Below are positions 24,801 through 38,020 of a DNA stretch of 64,000 nt, piece after piece. Position 1 is the stretch's first letter. Each line of letters starts with the position of its first letter. Made by a program: the position numbers and the translations under genes. The notes beneath the pieces are model-generated. The model was not told where the DNA came from. It saw nothing but the letters and a program-made list of their open reading frames with translations, and searched no databases. The DNA comes from Eremophila alpestris peregrina (lineage: Eukaryota > Chordata > Aves > Passeriformes > Alaudidae). The DNA lies in the NCBI GenBank assembly GCA_009792885.1, contig WMCF01000006.1:6336028-6400027 (forward strand), in the 5' to 3' direction.

Positions 24801-27376
24801 AAGGACATAACAGTAACTTCACTGGCAACTTCTTTCTCCTATGCAAACCAGTTATTTATGCCTTGTTTGGTTTCATATATATTAACTACTTGCTAATCAT
24901 TTACTAATTCCTGGAAGACAGAAGACCTTTCTTCTTGACTGGTCCTAGCAAGCACTCTTGTCAAAGGCACTTGGGAATTCATGGACAATGCACCAAGTAG
25001 ATCATCATCAGGTATGCACTCATTCTTTAAAGGATACAAGTTTGGAAAGTACTTCTTCTCTTATAATCACATTATCCATTGTTTTCTGAAAGGTCATTTA
25101 ATAGCTCTAACATATCCTAATCACTTAATTTCTGAGGCTCTGAATTTCATTTTGGACAGAAAAGCTGCAAAATTCTCACTTATAACTGGACATTCATGTA
25201 CTTCAACAGGCAACATTACCATGGCTGCTTTAAAAACTTTGCCTCTATTAGTAATTTTAGTTCACCAGTTTCAATCAGCACTCTAGCCAACAACTTTTTA
25301 GTTGCATGTGCTGCAATTGCAGGTGGTGGGCAGTGTGCAGAGACTCTGCCAGCAAGGATACTGCTGCAGCTGTTTACTGCTCACAGGCACCTCTTTGCAA
25401 GAAAAAAGCACCTACACCTCCCAAGATGCTGCTTGGTTACTGTGCAGTGTGGTATGGTTGTCAAGACAGCCAAAATACACAAAGCGCTTCATTAAAAACT
25501 TCTGTGGAACTCCAGGCATCAGGACATTATTATCTATCAGTCCTTCATACTTATCAGAAGGCTTCACACACCAGCACCTTGTTATTTAACAGTCTCTATC
25601 TTATTTCCCAAAGGCATCTCTAAGCACCTCTCAGGGTCTGTCCATTTATGCCAACAGCCAGTCAGTTCTCCTCCTCTCTTCCTTCTCACAGCACCAGCTC
25701 CATCCTGTCCCTGGTACAAAGTCTCACTTTACCTGTCCCTTGCACCACCTCCTGTCCCTGGGGCTTCACAGCACAGCAGCAGACTCCAACTATGATTCCA
25801 ACTGAGCTGCAACTGAAACTGAGCCCCCTCCCAGCCAGCTCACTCTTTATCACACCCATAGCTGGGAGAGCAAGGCTGTTCCCACTCTAAGATCATTAAC
25901 ACAGCTGCAATACAGTGGCCACAAGATTACCTTTGGTGCTAATTCTATTTGTCTCTCTACACTAACTGTCTTACCACAGTGCAGAACAACTGTAGCAGAA
26001 CAGCAAGGTAAGCACTTACATGTGTCCCTTGTCACATTTAATCACAGGAGTTGTCCTTTACATGGTTCTCACCTAGGTCAACCCAAACAATGCTTCAAGG
26101 AGACTTGGAGAGCACCTGGGCTAGGCAGCATTTCTATTACCCAGTCTGCATCTGTCTGGAGGTCAAAACAGCTTTAGACAGCTATGCTCCACACAGGTGA
26201 AAGTGATGCCATGCCAACTGGCTTGTAAGACACTTACCTCTTACCTACTTCACTGACTAGCACAGGCACAGTCATAGATCCGCTAGATGGCCAATATCCT
26301 CTGTAAGAGGAAGTGCTGAAAACCATACAACTTAAAACCATACCAGCTTAATTTAGATAATAACATTTAACTACAGCCCTGGAGTAAAGCACTGCAGATT
26401 TACAGGAAAACACAAGGCAGAATAAGGAAGAGCTCTCTGTAGTTTCAGAGGAATAAGGATAAATTAATACAACCTAGATTGCTAGAAAATATCATATTCT
26501 TTAGAGCTCACTACCTATAGATTCACTTTGAACTTTGGGAATTATTTACTTGAAAAGCATTCCATGGCTCCTCAGCCAGCTCCTCTTCTCTGCCATCTCC
26601 CTCAGCTTTGAAGGAAAGTTTAGAAGCCTCTAAACAGATTTAGAAGAAAGGCATAAGGTATTTATCTTTTAGAGGGGCTGTTTGAGTGTTCTGTTAGTTA
26701 ACTTTCAAACATTCATAGCTACTGTAGGCCTTACATGTCTAAACATCTCTTACAATAAATGCATAATCATATTAATAAAAAGCCACTTTTAATTTTTAAC
26801 TATCCTGATAGTTACTTGAAATATATGCTGGAAACAGAATACAGAGGTGCCCTTTATGCTCGTTTTTCAGAGCAAGTCTGTATCTTACAGAATCCAAGAG
26901 GCTATGCTGGGATTTCCTTCATTTATGACCATAAAGAAAAGTACAAAATTGGATGACTGGATAAAGTATAATTAAAAGTTATCACAGCCTCTGCATCAGG
27001 AAAATAGAAACCAATATCAAATTACATCAATTATTTATAGGAAAGAAAGATCAGGCCTTTTTAATTCCCCTCTATAATCTATTTTAATTTCCTGCAACAA
27101 TGTATTTTCAATCCGTGAAACAGAGAAAGAGAAGCAAAGTGGACACCTTGACTTGTTTACTTATTTAAAAGATTATAAAAATGAGAATAAAGTAATTTTT
27201 AAAAAGCAAAGTTTCATATTCCAATGGTAAAACCAAATCAAGATGATTGCTGTAGTTTTTCTTATTTCAAAACATTACAAACAAACCTATTATAAAAAGA
27301 GACAAATTATTACACAAATTGAAAAGTTGCACAAAAATAGCTTTACTACGTTTCATTTTTAGGATAGTATACCAAC
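21857..27376 (-). other. TMEM135 intron 2, about 5.5 kb
   Basis: AT-rich intronic DNA between exons 2 and 3. The only structure I can suggest is a decayed CR1-like stretch at about 24440-25290. The several overlapping plus-strand frames at 25196-25623 share no known domain and overlap each other in different frames, which points to chance. Confidence 0.8.
24440..25290 (-). mobile_element. Probable ancient CR1-like LINE remnant
   Basis: Parts of the plus strand resemble the complement of old amniote CR1-type LINEs. Examples are TGCATTACTTTGTACTTCTC near 24637, CACTCTTGTCAAAGGCACTT near 24953, and the GGCTGCTTTAAAAACTTTG segment near 25220. The match is from memory and heavily diverged, with no intact protein block. 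Boundaries are rough. Confidence 0.4.
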
Positions 27377-27504
27377 CTTAAAATGCAAAAGCAAGCAATG
27401 TACAAGGTCCCATTTGCTGTCAGAAAGGAAGTCGATTGCAGGATCTCTGGTAGCAGTTTGTACAAATAATAGTCAAGTTTTCGTTTCCTGAGAATAGCTG
27501 CAAT
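27377..27504 (-). CDS. TMEM135: TMEM135 exon 2
   Basis: This 128-bp exon encodes IAAILRKRKLDYYLYKLLPE and then ILQSTSFLTANGTLYIACFC, closely matching the TMEM135 family directly after the exon 1 residues. The acceptor is a pyrimidine-rich tract ending CAG just above 27504. The donor GTTGGT lies at 27376-27371. It enters in phase 0 from exon 1 and leaves two bases (AG) that complete an arginine codon with the first base of exon 3. The segment mixes a basic patch (RKRK) with a hydrophobic stretch, as expected for a membrane-embedded N-terminal region. Confidence 0.95.
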
Positions 27505-28199
27505 CTGAGGGAGAAGGGAAGAAAAAAAAGGGGGACAAACTTTAATTCAGTTAGGCACTTTTTGCACATTGTAAAGAAAAAGAAAAACTGAAAATTAAGT
27601 ATGCCCACTTGAGCAGTAAAACAAAGCCTCTTAAACTTTATGAACAATACCACAAAGATTTGCTTTGAACTTGTTCCAGCCGTTACAATATTTATACCAG
27701 GAAATACATCAAGCAATATGAAATGGGAAGTATATGAGGAATTTTTATTACCTTGTTACCACTGACCATAATTGTCAGAAACATTGCTGCCAGGTATCAA
27801 AACTTTTAAGATGTGATATACCTACAGAGTTTGGTCTTCAAGACAACTGGACAATCATATAATCATGGTCAGAATACCACTACAGTAATCCAAATGCACA
27901 CCTTACACAGCGTCTGTGAAGTGGTGATGTATTTTTAAAGGTTTTCTACTCCAATTAAATAACTCCAAGTCCTCAAAAAACATTCACCATCTGCTGGGAG
28001 AACAACACATTCCTGACATATTTTATAGAATTGGTATATTATTTTAAAAACTGCCTACAGCAGAAAACGGTCTCAATCTAAAAAATAAAAATTCTTTTTG
28101 TTCAGTTTAATGTGTGTCCCATGTATTATAAAGAATAGCTTATTTAATGACTCAAACACTAAATGTCCTCAAACTTTTTTTTTGTTGACAGAAATTCTG

Positions 28200-28460
28200 C
28201 AATCAGCCAACAGGAAGCTGTAGCAAACCAGGCTTGTCTCAGAAGTACCCAGGGCTAAGAGAAGAGGCAAGAGACAAGCTCAAGTGTGGGAAACTCTGGT
28301 TAGATCTAAAGAAAAGAAGTTTACATTTAAGGGTGCCTGAATATTGGAGGAGGTTGCCAAAAATGATTGTCGACTCTCTAGCCCTGGAGACCCTTGGAAC
28401 TTAACTAGGAAAGTCCTCCAGCAACCTCAGGGCCTCCCAAGGTCCCTTCAGTCTGTGTGC
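28200..28460 (+). mobile_element. CR1 LINE 3' fragment
   Basis: The plus strand carries the end of CR1 ORF2 in decayed form. A WKLWLDL-like start leads to a frame reading LHLRVPEYWRRLPKMIVDSL and then ALETLGT, followed by GTCCTCCAGCAACCT. This corresponds to the CR1 block normally reading ...HWNRLPREVVDSPSLE.... It is 5' truncated, as nearly all CR1 copies are. Confidence 0.75.
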
Positions 28461-31400
28461 TCTTACAACTCCATGAAAGGACACTTTGAGTGCATAGTGA
28501 GACAGATTCTATCCTTTTTTCATTCTACTAGCATTATTATGTTCATCTGCACTGAGATCTCCCTGGGAGTCTCAAAACTGCCCAGAGTTTTTGGTCAATG
28601 CTTAGAGAAGCTACAAACATAGAAAGCTTGATATTGCTAGTGCTGAAAGATATCCTATCAAATCCATACTGCCAACACATCTCAAAGTCTTGGTTGTGAG
28701 CGGGAGACATTCTTCCCAAACACTGCCCACTGAATAGCAAGTAGATGTTTTAGAATCAGAGATGGGCTGAGGATTCTACTAAAACTAACCACAGGAAAGT
28801 TCTACCAAAATCTTGTGTCCAAAATGAAACTTGAATTAAGGATTAAGAAGAAATCCACGCATGAATAGACCTTTGAAAACAGATTTACCCATTACTTAAT
28901 CAAGTGTCAAGACTGTTTTAAGCATAATGGATTAGGCAATAATGCAATTCAGGTAATTTTTCTGCTGAGGGAAAGTCTTGGCATAGTCTAAACACTGGAT
29001 AACCAGTTGCTACTGGTTACTGCCACTCAGCTATTTCTAGCATATTGTAGGAAGGACATGAACACTGGAACAAAATGACTATGTTTTTTTAAGAACACAG
29101 CCCTTATACCTAAGTGTGGAGCCTGCTCCCTCAGACCAAAATGTAAGAAGTGACACACATAAAGACTGGTATCTTATATTAATGTCAAATCAAAATAAAA
29201 AGTGTATTTCTGTAATGTCTCCAGCAAGTTTTAGATTAATGTAAATTTCTGCTTTCCCTTCTCTTTACTATCCTACTCCCAAATAAAAAAACAGAAAAGA
29301 ACCAGCAACAATAATACACAAACCATTCCAGAGAAAACTGTGCACATGAATTGAAAGAGAAATGTGTGAGAGCAAGAGAGCTTCATGCACACCCACCAAA
29401 AATAAATCAAAAAGAAGCTTACAAAAGTTTAAATTTTCTAGACATGAACTAGAAACACATAAATACTGTGTAGGGCTGAAAGCAAGCAAGAGCAGACTAT
29501 AGAGTTCTTCTACTACCAGTGATATGATTACATGGAAAAATACCAGATATTTCTGAATACCATTTTGTGTCCCTATCAGTTCCACACATTTCAAAAAAGT
29601 ATTAATAAAGTGCAGAAAGATTATGAAATCTGATGTCAGAATGCAGCAGTTCATAGCTCCCACTGGGACACACTTCACTCAAGTCAGCAGGGAGGACATT
29701 GTGATGAAAACCAAATTCTTACAATAAATGCACTGCTGAAGCCCCAGCAGTGGATGTCAGTAGCAGAAAGAATGGAAGGAGAGGGCATCAGGACATGCAG
29801 TAGGTACTTCCTTGGCAAAATAATAATCTCCATGAAGATGCTAACAGAATTGCATTGAAGGAAAAAAAAAAGCCTAGTCAGCATTAATAAAGAAACAGAC
29901 AGTAAAAAATATTTTCTAGCACTAAGTATAGAATTCACACTACTGCACTTAGACTCAACAACATTAAAAAAATGTAATTATAAAAAATTAGTCCACCAGT
30001 TTCAGGATACCTCAGTTTGTGGAATATCATTACTCAAGTCCTTTTTCTTTTTTAATTTAATCTTTATACAAAAATGTGAAGCCCTATAGATATAAAATAT
30101 CAGAATTTATTTATTGTGTCCTAACCATGGAAAGAATATACTAAACTCCAACACTATCCCTAAACCACAGCTACACAGCCTACTGCAAGATCTGAGCTAG
30201 GCTATTGGTGCTCCAGTAGAAAAGGAACACGAGACTCAAACCCAAGCTTTGCTGTGATTTGAGGCACCTGCCAGGCCTGATTAATTTCATGATGTGTCAT
30301 GTAACACCTACAAGTATTCATCATCCAACCACAGTAACCTCAGCTTCACCTCCAGGATCCTCAAACTTTGCCCATATCCCTGAACTATGGATTCCACAGG
30401 AGGCACTGCACACAAAGGATGGCGTGACTTAATGAATGTACTAATTGGCTGACCAACGTACAGTCAGACAGGTTACACAGCAGGCTAAAAGCACCACAGG
30501 CTTTCTGCCAACTCTGCTCTCATGTGTACAACATTTTTGTATCTCCCTCCTCCATCCTCCCTCCTTGATCATGTCCTAAGTTTGTACAAAGTGTATGACT
30601 TCAAGGACTACCCCTCCATCAAAATTTGGTAGAATTAGACAACACATACTACACTAACTGATGGAAAATGGAAACAAGCACTGCCATCTCTCATTCCTTC
30701 ACAGCATCCAGCTGAAATCAACCACAACAGACTTTTATTAAAGAAAAAAAGGAAAAGAAAATAAGAAAAAAAGTTCTTTAAAACCCTATAGAAATATGCA
30801 GACACTTAGCCAAATCTTTAGGAAAGCAGAGTTCAATAGCATTTATAAGCACAACTATCTGACATGTTGAGGCACCTTTAAAATGCAAATTGAGAGATTA
30901 CTAATACAACTGTGCATTTGGTTTATATAATCCATATGCTGCAAGTCATTTAAAACCCAAGGAAAATTTATAAATTAAGTTGCATGCTAAAAGCAAAGCA
31001 ACCCCCAGTATTTCGAACAGTTAAGAAAATACCTCAGATTACTCAAATTGGAGGCAGAGCTACAAATAGATATCAGATTTCTTTCAAAATTATATTCAAT
31101 TATTTATATGTTCTTTTATAACCATTTGCAATTTTTTTTAATTTTACAATAACATTACTCCTTCGTTTTATAAAAAATTTTAAGTGCTTTGGAGTAGCTG
31201 AATCTCAAAATGCCCTCAGGTAACACCTGGGTTTTGAAAGACACTTGTTCAAATAAAGCAATTTGTTTCTCACGTATCCCCTGAAACACTCAGATTTGTT
31301 TTTCCTCTGTCAGCTCGTCCCTTCCTGATTTCACCAATTACAAAACCTGGCTTCCACATTGTTCAGTTTCGTAACTCAGTTCCTGCAGTACTCTGAGGGA

Positions 31401-34400
31401 GAAGAATGTGTGCCTCCTGCTCTCTGAGTTGCCCTGTCTCATGCAAGATGTTATACGAGGATCACCATTAGTCGGTTGACATGTTTTGATTTGATATTTT
31501 AAAATTTTCCATATCACCCAACCAACTAAAAAAAGAAACAAACAGTACTCATGTATTCTTTGAATGACATCTAAATTACTTTCAAGCCTGGAATCACTCT
31601 CATTCCATGACAACTTATCTTTACTATTTGTTTTCCTTCTACTGAAATGAGTTGGAGACTATATTTCATTCCCTTTAAAATGTCTAACTCAGCATAATTT
31701 TCAAGGATTGTCCCTCTACCCTGAAATTCTTGTACTCTACTATAAAGCTGTACCAACTTAAGAGGACAGATTTATTCCTTGAGAAACAGTCTCTGCTAGT
31801 TCTCAGTATTTGTAGTGTCTTTACCAAGATCTTTGTTCAGTCAGTCAGGGCTGAGGCTTTCCCTGATTTCCAGCATTCCTATGATACAGGCTCCTGGACA
31901 GCCCTTGCATCTTTGAGCATAAATTTTTCAGTTCACCTAAATTCATTATATGATTCTTTTTAAATTCTCAGCATCTCAGCAAAAGACTATTTTTGTTTAT
32001 TTTCAATTTATGAAGGAATTTTTAAATCGTGGCCCGAAAACCACCTGAACGGAGTGGAATGACCACAGCCTGGAATGAAGAAGTCACAGGTTCTTACTTT
32101 AGTAACACTTAGGCTAATTTTAGTCATATTTAACCCAGCTTCCAGAAGAATCTAAAGGCAAGAAGACAGTGACCTACATGTGATTCATAACATAGCAGAG
32201 AGACACAGGACACTGCACAGTACTAAGATTAACAGATATCCAAAAGAAGGCAATCACATACCACCATCACAGTAACTCTAGGTACTGGATTGGACAGAAA
32301 AATGAGTACTCACAGCCTAACCCAGAGATCCAAGCTGGCATCCTGAAGCATATTCCACACTAACACTATCATCCTCCCTAGTCTCCCCACCCTACTTCTA
32401 AACACACCATGGTTTGCAGCACAAACAAGGAAAAATCACATCTTAATATACCCAGTAATTCCAGACTATTTTAGAATACAATCTGGGCTAGAGCCCTCTT
32501 GCACACCTCAGAAAGATGAAATATGATGACTCTATCTTGCTTGCAGATAAGAGGAGATCCACTTCAGTGTTAGCTGGCTCCCCAGCTTTGCTCAGGACCA
32601 GCTCAAACAGCTCTCCCAAGGGAAGCAGCATGCAAAGCAAGCCTGAAGCAGCAGCAGCACCAATGTGCACCATCCATCCTTGGAAACAACCTCTGAAGCA
32701 ATCCTACAACAATGTGCATACAGCCAGGAAAGTGACGCGAGACTCACACTTCACCTTGATCTTTGGCTGGTGATTCTGCCTTACCTATAACAATTTTCAA
32801 AATAATTCATTAGCACAGTAAGAGTTGTTCTTGCTGCTGTTGCCTCTGGTCAAACAGTGATTTACCTGTGAAGTGAGCTGCCAGCTGCCACATGCTGCTT
32901 GCACTGCAGCTCCCTGGCCCATGCTGTACTCTTACCAGTGTCTCTCTCACTGAGGGTGTAGAGGAAGAGAAAAACACCTTATATTTATACAATAGCTGAT
33001 AGCATTTGTGTCTTTGACAATGTGATATACAATGCTATCCTATTCCTAGAGAGGTTACAGAATAAAGAATGGAGACTGGGATACAGAATACAGATATTGG
33101 TGGGTCAAACAGGGCTCAGGAAGAAAACAGCATTGGAATCCTAAGCAGGAAAAAAAAAAAGGTTTTTGATGCAGAAAGAAGCAATTGGCATCTAAGAAAC
33201 TGAAGGTTACTCTAGGCAAAGGAAGAAGCAGATGTGGCTCAAGTATGAAGAAATATTAGAAGTTAAACCAAAATGAGAATCAAAAGTAAGAAAATGAGCA
33301 TGAAGACTATGAGAAGAAATCAAGATAGAAAAAAAATCAGTAAAATAGAGCAAGTACTGAGAACCATTAAAATCTGTACTGGAGCAGCAGACTCTGGTTA
33401 TATGTGTTCTAAAGAGTTGGCTGAACCATTCCTCAAAGCAGAGGACATCTGAAACAGACCTGCTGGCACACACACTGCACTAGGCCTGCTGCTCCTCTCC
33501 TCCTGCCAGCAGATCTGTGTGGGAGAGGTGTCTGGAGTCAGAGCCAGGAGTAAGCCAAGAGTCAGCCTGGGCCAGTGCTCAAGCTGTGCTCTGCCTGTGC
33601 CCTTTAGCAGCAGGAAGGAAGGCAGCAGATACAGGGTAGGAAGGGGCTGGTGCTGGGAAGGAAGTGCAGATGTAGGTGGGGAGAGGAAGACCTGTGTTTA
33701 AAAGAGAAAGGGTCAGGACAGAAATGAGGTTAGAAAGTGAGGGAGGGAGCCTGTCTTAAATTAGTTGAAGAGAGTAGACTATCAGACTAAGAGAAAGGTG
33801 AATGGCATGACTGACTCTTGACATCCCACAGGCAAAAGGTTAGAAGAATGAGTTCTAGAATTGCTACTACCAAGTAGCAAACAAACAGTTTTTACCTTAT
33901 TTGGATCAGGTGAAAATGTTACCTGATCAGATTATCTCTGATACACTACAAAGACTTCATAAAAATGACTAAGCACATTTATCTACTGTGCATTATCAGC
34001 AAACAAATATCTAAAATGTACAAATCCCAAGGAAATAGAGGACTTTGCTCTAATGCATGTGATGAATAGCACTTTACCCATGTGAATTCAACAGAATCTT
34101 GGCAAATGAAAGCTGAGACAACTCAAAGCCAGTATTCCAGCCTTTTCCCAACTTCATGCAATTTCCCTGTTAAATCACCCTCTTCTCCTCACCTCTGTGA
34201 ATTTCTAGAACTGACTTCTTCAGCTTTGAAAATACAAGATGACACCATCCCATTTTGTTTAGCTTTGACAAATGTAGAAACAAAATACAAATGGAAGAAA
34301 ATACAGTAAATTCTGAAGAAAGACTCTTTCATCTAAGTTTTAAGACATCAAGGCAAATAGTTTTCAAAAAGTATGAAAGACTGTTTAGGGGTTCTTCTGC

Positions 34401-36919
34401 AGGTATAGATGCTAAGCCACTTTCTTTTTTTTTTAAGTGGGTCTCGTAAGACTTGCATATGGGGACATTTGGTTTGTGAAAACACAATCAGCCTTAATCA
34501 CAGAACAGGCATTCCTGTCAGCCACTTCATATGCAGAGGTACAATTCAATTTAGATGTGAAGCCTATTTTCACTAAAGCAATCCATTTGTACTGGAGCAA
34601 AAATAAAGACAGTGCAAGTATGGTGTCTCAAGGCTATATTTTTTCCAACTAAAAAATATTCAAGCACAATTACTAAAAAGAGAAAGAAAAAAAACAACAA
34701 CTAAACAAAGAGTACAACACTACTTAAAAGCAAAGACTCTCTGCAGTCTGCAGTCATTTACTGACAGCCAATATTTCACTAACACCACTTAATTCAGCTC
34801 CATCAGTCTCCCACAGACCAAAGAGAAACAAAGCATTTAAGAGATGTGTGGTGAAGCTGTTAAGAGTTTGGACTCTGGATTGTAACTGTCCCTAACCATG
34901 TTCTCTCAGAGAACAACCCCTGGTTATTTATTCTCATCTATTCATTCTCATTCATTCCTACACAAGCTTTTCACAAAGAAAGGAAACTCTTTCATCTCCT
35001 TTCCTTAGTTATTAGCTTGTAGCAACAGGAGAACAATCAGAAGGCATTTTACAGGTATGACATAGAAAAATGAAGCACATTTTTTCTTGCTGAGCTCTAC
35101 AAAGGACCAGGACTAAGTACTTGTTGAACACACACTGATATAACTATAAAGACAAAATAACTTAAGTCCATCCACTTATGTGAACATGAACATTTCTGCT
35201 GTCCAACTGTGGCATTTCACAGACAAATAAAAGGTTTTCAAGCACAGTGTAAATCCAGCAAAGAATGAATTTTGTGATGACTCTCTTAATTCAAGACTGT
35301 TCTTTCCCTACCAAGCTACTTAATGTGCAAAGCTTCTGCTTCCTCCTCTGCAGTCCACACTGCACCCTTTTTACCTTATACTGGTTCTGGTGCTCATCAA
35401 ATTCTGCTTAATAATCCAATTTGATTCATTACTGTATCTGGAAATTACCCCAGCTAAAAGCAGGGTAAGTAACCTCTTCTGGGTTAGCTCATGGAGAGAT
35501 GAGGTCCAGAATCACACAAAGAAAAAGTACAGTTATGTGTCTGGGAGCAGAGACTAGCAAGTGCTTCCTCTCTCTTTAGGCTGCAGCAAGATCTGAGAGC
35601 AGCTCAGCTTTAGATTACTCTGGCAGGTCAAGTTAAACACTAAGAGAAACAAAACAAAACTGCAAAGAAGACAGTATAAAAAGTGAGGCAGAGGTTTTCC
35701 AATACAGCAGGACATCAGTTGAGAAGGTTCCCATCTCGCTTTGGGTTTGTGACAAGATGTAATTGTTTATGGGGTCACCATGCAAAACAGATCAGGAAAA
35801 CATTTTGCATTTTTAGGTTTGTTTTTCTTTTCAAAGAAATAAAAAGTGGGAGCTTTCCCCCTAAGCCGTGACTGTGCAACTGAGTGAACCATAACAGAGC
35901 CATGAGCAGGAAATCTCTTGACCAGGTTTGGCTGTTGGGGAACTTTGATTTAACTACAGAAATGTTTGAGCTGCTTTATCTTTAGCCAGACCTGAAAGAC
36001 CACCACTACACCTCTCATGGCTCACTTCAGAGCCATGCTCTGCTGGTACAAGCATTTATGTTCCTACAGAGCAAATTAGATCAGAAAACAGATTCAAAGA
36101 AAATAGTACTGGGTAAAGGAAGAGGAGAAGAGAGAATGTTCTCTGTATTAGTTTCATGATACAGCTCACTGTATGCTCCCACCAACAGCTGCCACTCCTG
36201 TCTGTGGCAGTTCAGAGTGAAAATGTTCACTGTCAGACACAACAACTCCTTAGATTCACACTGCTACCAGTTACTATTTTACCATATAAAGGGATGTCAT
36301 CTCAATTTTCACTCAAGAAACCCTTGAGTGAAGGGAGCTTTACTAAATTATGTCAGGATGCTGCCATCCCATTCCTTCTCTTTATTACACAGCTCAATAA
36401 TTTTGTTGTACCACCACTGGTGCAGACTCAATGACTTGTGCTTCTTTCTGTCAAGTTAGCTTGGGGGCAGCTCAGTGGCCAGCTCACTCCTCAGTCCCCC
36501 AGGTACCCCTACGGGAGAAGCACAGAGGTGGGGACAGAAGTGTTCACCTGCAGCCATTCCAGCTTAGACTGGCTTTCAGGATATGTTTACACAGATGATG
36601 CAAACACATCCCAGCTCTTCTATCTACACCCTAATTTGCTGGAAATGTGCCAACTGCTACTGAGGTGATATAACCAAGTCTAATTGCACACTGACGCTAA
36701 GATACCTCACCTGTAGGATACTCTCTGAATACTCAGACTCCTTTAGCCTCGATGCATTTTTTTGGTCTTGCCTCATTATGCAATGAAATCTCCTTGATCT
36801 TAAAGCACTGATTATGAAGGTGTCACCAACACGTGCATTACACTTGCTACTGCCAAACACACAATGCTAGCCTCCCAGGCAAACACTAAGGCTTTTTATT
36901 CCGCTATCATAGCTATTGG

Positions 36920-37560
36920 AAGATGACAAAAATATGTTCAGGCTATGCCCATGCCCTGTTACCCACCAGCACCAACCCTCTCACAGTATGTTATGCCTCC
37001 AGATGCCACCACCCCTATGTCTTTCCTCTGCCCTACTTGGCCCAGATTCAACATATTCTCCTTGTCATGCCTTCTACCCCTCAAACACCAGGCTCTCCCC
37101 ACTACTAAATCCTCCAGTCCTTAAACCAAACGGCCCCACCACCATCCCTCTCCTTCCCAGCACCAGACTCCACAACAAAACACACTATTTACGATTCTTC
37201 CCCTTCACTCCAGGGTCAGGCTGCCTCTTGACTTGCCTCCTGCCCTTTGCCTCCGATCATAACCCTCTCCCCCCACGCCAGAAGAGCCTCCCTTCCTTAA
37301 TACGCCCTATGTCCTTCCCCACCACCCCAAGCCAGACTCCCCTCGCCGTGGCACCACTTGTGCCCTCCCTAAAAACACCCCTATGCTCTTTTGCCTCTCA
37401 GGCCAGGCTCCCACCATGTCCTTTATAGCCCACTTCCACCCCAGGCCAGGCTCCACCCCAGGCTCCCTCCTGCGCCCTGGTATCCACCCAAAAACACGGC
37501 CAGGCTCCCCCCTCTCTGATATCCTGCCCTTGTCCTCTCGGGCCAGGCCCCCCCCTTAGG
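36920..37560. repeat. C-rich degenerate minisatellite
   Basis: The plus strand is pyrimidine-rich and repeats a GCCAGGCTCC-like core. Clear cores lie near 37088, 37160, 37214, 37331, 37404, 37444, 37499 and 37543, spaced irregularly by about 40 to 115 bases with C-rich spacers and CC runs. Units are degenerate in sequence and length. The run produces a proline-rich open frame at 36916-37428 that has no family match and looks like a by-product. It ends about 35 bases before the exon 1 splice donor. Confidence 0.65.
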
Positions 37561-38020
37561 CCGGGCTGCCGCACATACACACACGCACACGCACCAGGTA
37601 GAGGGTGCCGTAGATGCGGAGGGACTCTGCCAGGGCGCTCTGGGTGACGTGCAGCACAGCCCAGGAGCACTGCGGGTGCCAGGTGTGCCCGATCTCGTAG
37701 CAGCTGTGGGGGATGGACTTGCTCAGTGCCGCCATCTTTGCAGCGCGCGCGCGGAGGGGAGGGGACGGGAGGGGGCGCGGGGCGCGCGCGGCCGCCGCGT
37801 CACCGCCGGTGCCGGGGGAAGAGGTCGCGCGGGGCGCCGCGAGCGCCGGGGTTACTCGCGGGCACAGCCGCTCTTCCCACGCCCCCCGCCCCGCGCGCGC
37901 GCCGCTCGCGTGAGCCCCGCAGCCAATCGGCGGCCGCCGGGGAGCGGCCGGGGCCGGGGGTGGCGCGAGCCGCGGGGCGATGGGGGGGGGGCCGGGCGGC
38001 GACACTGAGGGCGTCTGTCC
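37560..38020 (-). promoter_or_regulatory. TMEM135: TMEM135 CpG-island promoter
   Basis: This is very GC- and CpG-rich DNA around the TMEM135 start codon, with runs of GCGCGC, a CCAAT motif at 37923-37927, GC-box-like CCGCCCCGC near 37885 and a G9 run at 37982-37990. There is no clear TATA box, which fits a broad housekeeping-type promoter. The exact transcription start cannot be read from sequence. Confidence 0.8.
37595..37735 (-). CDS. TMEM135: TMEM135 exon 1 (coding part), transmembrane protein 135 N-terminus
   Basis: This exon encodes residues 1-47, starting MAALSKSIPH and running through CYEIGHTWHP, which I recognise as the conserved TMEM135 N-terminus. The ATG is at 37735-37733 and the exon ends with CTG at 37595, followed by a GTGCGT donor, in phase 0. 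TMEM135 (peroxisomal membrane protein PMP52) is a multi-pass membrane protein of about 458 residues in mammals. It is linked to mitochondrial dynamics and peroxisomal lipid handling, and mouse mutants show faster retinal ageing. Residues 23-47 (from CSWAV to LYL) match my memory of the mammalian protein less well than residues 1-22. The start lies inside a CpG island, and upstream in-frame sequence does not look like TMEM135. The gene is recognised from remembered family sequence, not from a database search. Confidence 0.93.

Larger units (their letters stand above)
27505..37594 (-). other. TMEM135 intron 1, about 10 kb
   Basis: This intron lies between the CpG-island first exon and exon 2. 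It is AT-rich over most of its length, then turns strongly C-rich from about 36920 to the promoter. It contains a CR1 3' end at about 28200-28460 and a degenerate minisatellite at about 36920-37560. No other exon was recognised on either strand. Confidence 0.8.

Noticed and set aside
36916..37428. 170-codon proline-rich plus-strand frame.
   Set aside because: It is the by-product of the C-rich degenerate minisatellite. No domain, and opposite in strand to TMEM135.
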